NCBI GenBank assembly: GCA_023457035.1
Contig: JAEWNN010000160.1
Span: forward strand, 1-14,576
DNA: 14,576 bases
Direction of reading: 5' to 3'
DNA from: Verrucomicrobiota bacterium
GTDB taxonomy: Bacteria; Verrucomicrobiota; Verrucomicrobiia; Opitutales; Opitutaceae
The notes under the pieces were generated by a model. The model had not been told where the DNA came from. It searched no databases and saw only the letters and a list, made by a program, of their open reading frames with translations. Both the position numbers and the translations under genes were made by a program. Shown piece after piece: positions 5,307-12,065 of this stretch. Each line of letters begins with the position of its first letter. Within the stretch, counting starts at the first letter, position 1.

Positions 5307-8300
5307 ATGAACTCATCCAAGCAGGGCAGCACCCTCGGCATTGTTCTCGTCATCACGTTCGCGATCTCCTTGGTCACCGCCAGCGTGTTCGGTCTTATCA
5401 ACTTCCAGCGCGACATGGCGATCCGCCGGGAGTTGCAGTTCCAGGCCAACAACGTGGCCGAGACGGCGATGGACTATGCCTTCGGCTACGTGGCCAACGA
5501 TGTGAAGCGCAGAAGCATCGAGAAGAGCGACTATATTCCCCAGACGGCGGGAACGTACCAGGAGTTCGATTTCGAGGAGACTGCGGAGAAGTTCCTCACT
5601 GCGGCCATCCCCGCGCCCTCCGGGTTCTCCGATGCAACCAGCCGCATCGAGTTCTCCGAGTTGTCGGTGCGGGTGCTGGCGCCCGAGCCAAGGCAGGATT
5701 TCGTCGTGCAGCCGGCGGTGTCCGGCTCGCGACTCAGCGACCTGGCCGGCCAGATCGTCTTTGAGACCACCGTCCCCGTGGTGGCGCGGGTGACCGCATC
5801 GATGCCGGGCAGCAAGCACAAGTATACGGCCTATATCCAGAAGTACATGGCTTTCGACGAGGTGCCGATGTTCCAGAAGGCCATCAACTTCCAGGGGCAG
5901 CTTCATCTCCATCGCGGCTATCCCATTCTTGGCGGTGTGCACACCAACGGCAATCTGCTGTTCAACGCGCATGAAGGCGACGCCGCCACTTATCAGGGTT
6001 TGGTCACCTGTGCTGGACGGTTCTACCGCGGTTCATCCTTCGATCTCGGCGGCCGCGGCTCCGACCCGTACGGTTACTGCCCGGAGAACGCCGAGTCGGA
6101 ACTCGATTTCAGTGCGATCTATACGGAGAACATCAGTCTCAAGGCGACGAATACCACGTCGCTCAAGATCATCACCACCAACCCGAACGACCAGGCGGTC
6201 ACCGCCAAGTATGAACAGTTGGCGACCAACTTCGACTCGCGGATGACGGGCTGGAAGGAGAAGGCCCTCACCACCTTCAAGGGCAACCTCATGGACAAAG
6301 CGCACTCCGTTGCGGCCATGCTGCCGCCCGGTTGCGGCAAATACCGGCTCGATGATGTTGTGACCACGAAGGTCAACGAGTTTGCCAACGGCACCTATGC
6401 CCTGTTGCACCCCAATATCACCGACCCGGCGCACGACGCGTACAATGAGGAGAATATCTTTCAGTTCGCTCGCGCGTCTACCTTGGTCTTCCGGGTCGAG
6501 TGCTTGGCCAACTATCAAGGGATGACAACCTCAACCATGGCCGGGCCGCCCGCGGTTACGGTGGAGGACACGACGGAGAGAACCTACAGATGGATCGTCA
6601 AGGCCTACGGAAAGGAGCGAAACGAAACCGACGATGACAAATGGATTCCCCTTCCGCTTCCTCCCGGCGTGATCGGCCAGACGAAGGTTCAGACTTGGGA
6701 GCCTAACGACGCGGCGAACGCCCAGTACGAGATCGCGACGAACGTGATCGATACCAGCAAGGTGGCGGGGGCCAACGCGGCCAATCCCCATTTGCAGGGC
6801 CTCTTCGAGGAGTACAGGATCATGTGGGATGGCGCTACCAGCACATACGTCATCAACAACGGAATCACCGTCGATACTGTTGCTCAGAAAACCATCGACT
6901 CCGGGACTTGGCCCCACGCCAATGCCACAGGAATGGGCTCGTTGCAAACTGCCGGATATGTGACGGGGTTCGTGCTCCCATATCGCTATGCTGGCACGAA
7001 ATACGCCGCCGGCTATGCGGTGGACCGTGGGACGGCGACGAAGCCGGTGTATATCTCGGATACGACGACCGCCTCGACGAAGTCGGGCAGCCTCGATCCG
7101 GCGCAACAAGCGCCGGGCCATGGCTTCTTCGACTGTCGCCTGGGTCGCGGCGTCTCGCCGATCACGATCAATATGGCGGCGCTCAAGGACGTGCTCGATG
7201 GCACGGACACCTCGGCCGTCGCTGCGGCGTTCCGCCAGTTGCTCAAGGTTGGCGATTCCTACAACGGCCTGATCTACGTCGAGTTCCCGACATCCTTGAA
7301 GACGGCCACAACCCTGTCGAAACGCTGCTACGACCCGAAAGCCACGATTGCAGACACCCCGTATCCCGGGGATATGAGTGCCGTCGACTCCTACGCCTTC
7401 GTGGTCGGCGACAATACGGCGATCGAGAAACGGCACCCGGACCGCATGTCCGAGACCGACAACACCCGCGCCGACCGAGAGGACAACATCCTTCCGATCG
7501 CCAAGTCGCTGCGTGGTTACCCGGCAAGCTACGACTATGCGGAGATCTCGAAGCCCAAGTGGGCGATCCCGGCGCTGGTGCTGGTCAATGGCAAGAAGCT
7601 GCCGACGGTCGCCAAAACCACCGGACTGTCGATCGCGACCAACGCTCCGCTTTACCTGATCGGCAGCTACAACTCCGACGGCAGCTTCGCGACGGGAACG
7701 AACATCACCGGGACGAAGCCGACGGATTATGCGGTGGATGATCCCGGTTGGGGTGAGGTTTCGGCAGGCTTGTTTTCGGATACATTGACCATCCTTTCCG
7801 ACACCTGGGGCAAGCCGGTACGGTCGAACAAATCGGTCGGGGGCAACACATACAGCGTGGTCGACGGTGGCCGCGGCAACCGCTTCCTCAAATCCTTCGA
7901 CGGCTCGGATGGTACTTCGAGCAATCTGCGCAAGGTCAAGGATGGACAGGTCGAGATCTCCGCCTGCATCCTCACCGGCGAGTACCCCATCTTCGAGTTC
8001 TTCCTGCACGCGCTTGAGGATTGGAGCACCTACTACAACAAGACCACCAGTCCCATTTGCATCAAGGGCGCGGTTGTTGGCATGTTCCACAGCGAAATCC
8101 AGCACATCAAAGGAGCGTACTCGCGTCCTCTGAATAATGACATTCAGCAGCACTATACCGGTCACGGCAATAGTGCGATCCCGGCAGTGCGGCTGCATGA
8201 CCAGTTGACCAAGGGGATTTTCCCTCCCGGCACGCCGATGGCGCGCGACTATGGGCAGCGTTCCTTCGCGTTCCTGCGGCCGGGCGATCCGAAGGATTCC

Positions 8301-8327
8301 AAGGTGCTTGAGGACGCCGGATTCTGA
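5307..8327 (+). CDS. Very large PilX-like pilus-associated protein (1006 aa)
   Basis: The N-terminus, KQGSTLGIVLVITFAISLVTASVFGL (residues 5-30) then a helix with QFQANNVAETAMDYA (44-58), matches PilX N-terminal segments: a short charged leader, one membrane helix, no Glu +5, and an A-x-x-A-E helix. Classical PilX is about 170-200 residues; this has about 950 beyond the helix. Visible blocks in the ectodomain are GGVHTNGNLLF (209-219), GLSIATNAPLYLIGSYN (773-789) and LFSDTLTILSD (822-832). Similar blocks occur in large PilX-N-containing proteins of Verrucomicrobiota and Planctomycetota as I recall them. Eight cysteines (235, 258, 343, 399, 610, 674, 887, 918) could form four disulfides. As third gene of the operon it probably sits with the PilV/PilW-like proteins at a pilus base or tip; an adhesin role is inference. 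No PilY1-like gene is adjacent. Codon usage is less GC-rich than flanking genes. Confidence 0.85.
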   Translation: MNSSKQGSTLGIVLVITFAISLVTASVFGLINFQRDMAIRRELQFQANNVAETAMDYAFGYVANDVKRRSIEKSDYIPQTAGTYQEFDFEETAEKFLTAAIPAPSGFSDATSRIEFSELSVRVLAPEPRQDFVVQPAVSGSRLSDLAGQIVFETTVPVVARVTASMPGSKHKYTAYIQKYMAFDEVPMFQKAINFQGQLHLHRGYPILGGVHTNGNLLFNAHEGDAATYQGLVTCAGRFYRGSSFDLGGRGSDPYGYCPENAESELDFSAIYTENISLKATNTTSLKIITTNPNDQAVTAKYEQLATNFDSRMTGWKEKALTTFKGNLMDKAHSVAAMLPPGCGKYRLDDVVTTKVNEFANGTYALLHPNITDPAHDAYNEENIFQFARASTLVFRVECLANYQGMTTSTMAGPPAVTVEDTTERTYRWIVKAYGKERNETDDDKWIPLPLPPGVIGQTKVQTWEPNDAANAQYEIATNVIDTSKVAGANAANPHLQGLFEEYRIMWDGATSTYVINNGITVDTVAQKTIDSGTWPHANATGMGSLQTAGYVTGFVLPYRYAGTKYAAGYAVDRGTATKPVYISDTTTASTKSGSLDPAQQAPGHGFFDCRLGRGVSPITINMAALKDVLDGTDTSAVAAAFRQLLKVGDSYNGLIYVEFPTSLKTATTLSKRCYDPKATIADTPYPGDMSAVDSYAFVVGDNTAIEKRHPDRMSETDNTRADREDNILPIAKSLRGYPASYDYAEISKPKWAIPALVLVNGKKLPTVAKTTGLSIATNAPLYLIGSYNSDGSFATGTNITGTKPTDYAVDDPGWGEVSAGLFSDTLTILSDTWGKPVRSNKSVGGNTYSVVDGGRGNRFLKSFDGSDGTSSNLRKVKDGQVEISACILTGEYPIFEFFLHALEDWSTYYNKTTSPICIKGAVVGMFHSEIQHIKGAYSRPLNNDIQQHYTGHGNSAIPAVRLHDQLTKGIFPPGTPMARDYGQRSFAFLRPGDPKDSKVLEDAGF

Positions 8328-8340
8328 TCGCTCCAGCGTG

Positions 8341-8375
8341 CTCGCGATCTCCTCCTTGGGATGAGGAGACGCGAG
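8341..8375 (+). terminator. Strong hairpin after the pilin operon
   Basis: CTCGCG-A-TCTCCTC, loop CTTGGGAT, GAGGAGA-CGCGAG: a 13-bp stem with one bulged A, 14 nt after the pilX-like stop. There is no T-tract on either side, so it is either a 3'-end stabiliser or a Rho-dependent/atypical terminator. Confidence 0.5.
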
Positions 8376-8470
8376 CGCCGCACCAGCGTCGCAGTTGGGG
8401 CGATGCTCGAACTTGGTCCTTGCCTGCGACTGAACCGTGGCGTCGGGCATTCGGGCACTCCGCTGGGCGC

Positions 8471-8486
8471 GGCGGGAGAGCCCGCC
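8471..8486. repeat. Small GC hairpin
   Basis: GGCGGG-AGAG-CCCGCC, a perfect 6-bp stem with a tetraloop, in non-coding DNA. REP-like appearance; no T-tract. Confidence 0.4.
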
Positions 8487-8794
8487 TTGCCTCGGTATCG
8501 CCTCTGGCTGGCTGCTCGGCCAAATGCGGCGATGCAAGTGCCCGCCCGCTTCCCGAAAACCGCGCGTGGCCTGCTTTGCTCACTTGGCGCGGCGGTGCGT
8601 GATCAGGTGCTGGCGGCGCGAATGCGGCGGTGGCGGCGGCGCGGTGGAAGAACATCCTGGATCCGATCGACACCACCGGAGTCTTCAGGTGCGCCGATCG
8701 TGCGGCAGGTCGTTAATGCGGGGCGTTGACCGGCAATGCGTCACGCCGACGGGTTCGCGCGGCATCCGGGGACGGCGATGACGGAGGTCCTAAT

Positions 8795-8816
8795 ATCCAC
8801 GCCGTGGTGCGTGGAT
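8795..8816 (-). terminator. Perfect hairpin 3' of the lipoprotein gene
   Basis: ATCCACGC-CGTGGT-GCGTGGAT forms a perfect 8-bp stem with a 6-nt loop. It lies about 175 bp past the lipoprotein stop on the minus strand and is followed there by ATTAGG, without a T-tract. Possible transcript end or an isolated palindrome. Confidence 0.35.
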
Positions 8817-8990
8817 CGGGTGTGCGTGGCGCGCGGTGTGGCCATCGCAGCGGGAGCTGCGCGGAGCTGTTGGGCGAGCTGTGAACTGCAGCTCTCTGGG
8901 CGAGGGGCTTGAGCGGGGAAGTCACCGCGTTGCCCACGAGGCGAAGGCGCGGCCGGGCGGATCGCCAAGCCAGTGTGTGAACCACCATGC

Positions 8991-9440
8991 CTACCGCTTG
9001 AGCTCCTCGATCACCGCGACTCGGCCGCCCTCGAAGACGATGCGTATCCGGTCCTCGGCGTGCCCGGAATAGACGTCGGCGTACTCCGGCCGGAAATAGA
9101 TGAAGCGACGGCCGGTACGGGGATCGATCGCGACGGCGCGGCGGTAGCCGGCGAAGTGCGGACCCTCGTACCTCTCCTCGTACACGCGGTAGATCCACTC
9201 GGCGCGGGTGGCTCCTGCGGTGGTGATCTCGCGGCGACGGGTCGGCTCGCCGAGGGCGATGTAGACCATGTCGGAGGAGTCGCCCACGGCGACTTCGCCG
9301 CGGCGCAGGCGGGCTTGGTCGTCGGCGGGCAACGCGGCGAAGACCTCGGATCTCTGGTCGATGCGACTCGAAATCGTGCTGCAGCCGGTGAGCGCCGAAG
9401 CGGCGACGACGAGCAGGAGAATGAGGTGGGGAGTTTTCAT
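8991..9440 (-). CDS. Small putative outer-membrane lipoprotein, BamE/SmpA-like
   Basis: A 149-residue product. The N-terminus MKTPHLILLLVVAASALTGC is a type II signal peptide with lipobox LTGC; lipidation is expected at Cys20, and Ser follows at +2, favouring outer-membrane localisation. The middle part has VAVGDSSDMVYIALGEPTRRREI (about 50-72), resembling the 'G-x-s-x-x-x-V-x-x-x-l-G-x-P' helix-turn of the BamE/SmpA/OmlA fold, then a WIYRVYEERYEG strand and a terminal strand pair RIRIVFEGGRVAVIEELKR. BamE itself assists outer-membrane protein insertion; equivalence is not shown because similarity is limited to this pattern. The gene stands alone, downstream of the copper ATPase on the same strand with about 250 bp between. 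Leader: CTCCCCCGCCC before ATG, no Shine-Dalgarno sequence. Confidence 0.8.
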   Translation of the reverse strand: MKTPHLILLLVVAASALTGCSTISSRIDQRSEVFAALPADDQARLRRGEVAVGDSSDMVYIALGEPTRRREITTAGATRAEWIYRVYEERYEGPHFAGYRRAVAIDPRTGRRFIYFRPEYADVYSGHAEDRIRIVFEGGRVAVIEELKR

Positions 9441-9570
9441 GGGCGGGGGAGTGCCTGTCAGTAGACCGCTCGGCCCGTGGAAGGTAACGAAGAAAAGCGA
9501 AGAAGCCCCAAGCGGGCGCGCTCGCCACGGCGTCCCCGGGAATCACGCGAGCCAGCATTCCAGAGTGGTG

Positions 9571-9645
9571 GCACGCGGAGCCGCGGAGATAACGGCCCCT
9601 TCCGCCTGTCCGAATCCTCCGCGGCCTCCGCGCCTCCGCGTGAGC
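9571..9645. repeat. CGCGGA-type inverted repeat
   Basis: ACGCGGA-GCCGCGGAG (9573-9588) pairs with CTCCGCGGC (9617-9625) and, across an inserted CTCCGCGCC unit, with TCCGCGT (9635-9641). The right arm is itself a tandem of CTCCGCG(C) units. It lies between the ATPase stop and the lipoprotein start and could fold in the transcript. On the minus strand a GACCACGAAGACGAA stretch sits just before it. Confidence 0.55.
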
Positions 9646-9688
9646 CAATTTCGTCTTCGTGGTCCTCCATCGCCTGCCGATTTCCGGC

Positions 9689-11731
9689 TCAGAGTCGGAG
9701 CCGGCGCAGACGCAGGGCGTTGGCGACGACGCTGAGCGAGCTCAGGCTCATGGCGACGGCGGCGAACATCGGCGGTAACGACCAGCCCGGCCACACGAGG
9801 AAGACGCCGGCGGCCAGGGGCACGCCGAGCAGGTTGTAGAAGAACGCCCAGAAGAGGTTCTGGCGGATGTTGCGCAGCACGGCGCGGCCGAGGCGCACGG
9901 CGCGCGCCAGACCGTGGAGATCGCCGTGCAACAACACCAGACCGGCGCTTTCGATGGCGACATCGGTGCCGTGTCCCATTGCGATGCCCACGCGAGCGGT
10001 GGCGAGGGCCGGGGCGTCGTTGATCCCGTCGCCGGCGAAGACCACGCGGCGGCCGGCGTGTTGCAGGGCGGCGACGAGTTCATGTTTGCCGGCGGGCGTG
10101 AGGCCGGCGTGGGGCTTCGGCATCCCGAGTTCGGTGGCGATCCGGATGGCGGCGGCAGGATTGTCGCCGGTGGCCATCACGATCTCCAGCCCGAGGCGGC
10201 GGAGTCCGCCCAACGCGGTGGCGGCATCGGTGCGGAGCCGGTCGGCGAGGGCGAGGAAACCGAGCACCCGCTCGGCGTCGGCCAGCCAGACGACGGTGCG
10301 GCCGTCGGCTTCGGCGGAGCGGGCGGCGGTGGCGAGGGGGTCGGGTGCGGGCAGCCCGAGCCAGGCGAGGCGGCCGAGCCGTAGTGGGCGCCCCTGGATC
10401 TCCGCGGCAACACCGGCACCGGGTTCGGCGGCGAAATCGCGTGCGGGCGGCACGGGGATTTGGCGCTCGGCGGCGGCGCGGACGACGGCCTTGGCCAACG
10501 GGTGCTCGCTGCCGGCCTCGAGCGCGGCCGCGAGCGAGAGCAGTTGGTCGGTGGTTGTCCCCTCGGCCGGGGCGAGGGCGACGACTTCGGGGCGGCCCTC
10601 GGTGAGCGTGCCTGTCTTGTCGACCACGAGCAGGTCGCAGGCGGCGAGGTGTTCGAGCGCGGCGGCGTCGCGTACCAACACGCCCGCGCGGGCGCCGCGG
10701 CCGATGCCGGTGACGATGGAGACGGGCGTGGCCAGGCCGAGCGCGCAGGGGCAGGCGACGATGAGCACGGCGACGGCGTGGGCGAGGGCGGTGGGCAGGG
10801 GCGCGCCGAGGAGGAGCCAGCCGGCGAGGGTGAGGACTGCGCAGCCAAGGATCGCCGGTACGAAGAAATCGATCACGCGGTCGGCGACGCGCCGGATCGG
10901 CGGCGCGGCGTCCTCGGCGGCCTCGACGAGGCGCACGATCTGCGCGAGCACGGTGTCGGCGCCCACGCGACGGGCCTCCAGCACGAGGGTGCCGGTGGTG
11001 TTGACGGTGCCGCCGGTGATGGTGTCGCCGGGCTGTTTCTCCTGGGGGAGCGGCTCGCCGGTGAGCATCGCCTCGTCGACGGCGCTGCGGCCGTCGCGCA
11101 CGAGGCCGTCTACGGGGATCTTGTCGCCGGGGCGCACGCGTAGGCGGTCGCCGACGCGGACCGCGGCGAGCGGCGTGATCTCCTCGGTGCCGTCGAGCCG
11201 GATACGGGTGGCGGTCGGCGGGGCGAGGGCGAGGAGGGCGCGGAGGGCGTCGCCGGTGCGGGCGTGGGCGCGCTGCTCGAGGATCTGGCCGAGCAGGACG
11301 AGCGTGGTGATCATCGCGGCGGACTCGAAGTAGAGCGGCGGATGGCCGTGGTGACGGAGCGCCTCCGGGAAAGCGGTGGGGAGGCACAGGGCCAGGAGGC
11401 TGTAGCCGTAAGCGGCGCCGGTGCCGGTGACGGTCAGCGTGAACATGTTGAAATCGAGGGTGCGCCAGGAGCGCACGAAACGTTGCAGGAAGAACCGGCC
11501 GCTCCACCAGAAGACGGGCGTGGTGAGCGCGGCCTGCAGCCAGCCGTTCGCCGCCGGAGTGAGGCCGGGGTCGATACGCAAGGGGCCGGGGAGCATCGGC
11601 CCCATCGCGAGCACGGCGACGGCGAGGGTGAGCGGGAGTGCGACCCAGAAGCGGGGCAGCAGGACGGTGAAGGCCGGCAGTCCCATGTAAACGGGTTGGT
11701 GGCGATCGGTGGCGGCGCGCGACGCGGACAT
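9689..11731 (-). CDS. copA: Copper-translocating P-type ATPase (CopA type, no N-terminal HMA domain)
   Basis: A P1B-type ATPase of the inner membrane that would pump Cu(I) (or Ag(I)) out of the cytosol. The 680-residue sequence has all core parts in order: transmembrane helices from about residue 28, actuator loop with TGEPLP at 224-229, CPC at 327-329 in the sixth P1B helix, DKTGT at 371-375 (Asp371 phosphorylated), SEHPLAK at 408-414, GDGINDAP at 567-574. YN (632-633) and MSLSS (661-665) in the last helices complete the Cu(I) pattern of subgroup IB-1. Typical CopA is 700-830 residues with one or two CxxC heavy-metal domains at the N-terminus; here none is present and the protein starts just before the first helices. 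Only an HHGH cluster (127-130) hints at extra metal binding. No copper regulator or chaperone gene is adjacent. It diverges from the hybrid kinase. Confidence 0.93.
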   Translation of the reverse strand: MSASRAATDRHQPVYMGLPAFTVLLPRFWVALPLTLAVAVLAMGPMLPGPLRIDPGLTPAANGWLQAALTTPVFWWSGRFFLQRFVRSWRTLDFNMFTLTVTGTGAAYGYSLLALCLPTAFPEALRHHGHPPLYFESAAMITTLVLLGQILEQRAHARTGDALRALLALAPPTATRIRLDGTEEITPLAAVRVGDRLRVRPGDKIPVDGLVRDGRSAVDEAMLTGEPLPQEKQPGDTITGGTVNTTGTLVLEARRVGADTVLAQIVRLVEAAEDAAPPIRRVADRVIDFFVPAILGCAVLTLAGWLLLGAPLPTALAHAVAVLIVACPCALGLATPVSIVTGIGRGARAGVLVRDAAALEHLAACDLLVVDKTGTLTEGRPEVVALAPAEGTTTDQLLSLAAALEAGSEHPLAKAVVRAAAERQIPVPPARDFAAEPGAGVAAEIQGRPLRLGRLAWLGLPAPDPLATAARSAEADGRTVVWLADAERVLGFLALADRLRTDAATALGGLRRLGLEIVMATGDNPAAAIRIATELGMPKPHAGLTPAGKHELVAALQHAGRRVVFAGDGINDAPALATARVGIAMGHGTDVAIESAGLVLLHGDLHGLARAVRLGRAVLRNIRQNLFWAFFYNLLGVPLAAGVFLVWPGWSLPPMFAAVAMSLSSLSVVANALRLRRLRL

Positions 11732-12065
11732 GGCGGCAGCGTCGGGCCGAGGGGCGGCGGGCGGCGAGCGGCAAAACGCCGCGGCGGGCGCTTGTGAAAA
11801 CTTGGTGAGACCGGAGCGGTGCGGCGCGCGCGGGGTTTCTTGCGAATTTTACACTCGCGAAGGGAACTGGAACCGCGGTTGACTTCTGGCGCCGTCGCGC
11901 CTGGCGCGAACCGGCACGACCCGTTCTTGTGCGCCTTCCCCCCGGCGAAGAAATCGCCTCCCCACATGCACATATCGACCCCTCCCCAGACTGCATCTCT
12001 CCAACGAGCGCAGCCGCTCCGGCGGTGCGCCCCGGCTCCGGTTCGGCTGGCCGACTAGGACTGCC
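11732..12065. promoter_or_regulatory. Divergent region between copA and the hybrid kinase
   Basis: 334 bp without a gene. It should hold promoters for both. An AT-rich island at 11841-11853 reads TGTAAAAT on the minus strand and may be a -10 of copA, but its -35 (TTCCAG, 15 bp away) is poor. I found no CueR-, CsoR- or CopY-like dyad that I would defend. Confidence 0.35.

Larger units (their letters stand above)
8328..8990. other. 663-bp gene-less stretch after the pilin operon
   Basis: Open frames here are arginine/proline- or alanine-rich, overlap one another on both strands and match nothing I recognise. Structured elements are a long bulged hairpin (8341-8375), a short hairpin (8471-8486), a perfect hairpin (8795-8816) and three GAGCTG words (8854, 8864, 8876), the last pairing with CAGCTC at 8889. 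It could contain gene remnants or an unrecognised RNA; I see no proof of either. Confidence 0.5.

Noticed and set aside
6531..8537. 668-residue minus-strand open frame antisense to the pilX-like gene
   Set aside because: Arg/Val/Gly-rich, no recognisable motif; the plus strand carries a coherent PilX-type protein with its operon context.
8713..9648. 311-residue minus-strand open frame
   Set aside because: Covers the lipoprotein gene in another frame and is Arg/His/Pro-rich; the lipoprotein has a true signal peptide and lipobox.
10080..11996. 638-residue minus-strand open frame
   Set aside because: Arg/Pro/His-rich shadow of the copper ATPase, which has complete P-type motifs in its own frame.
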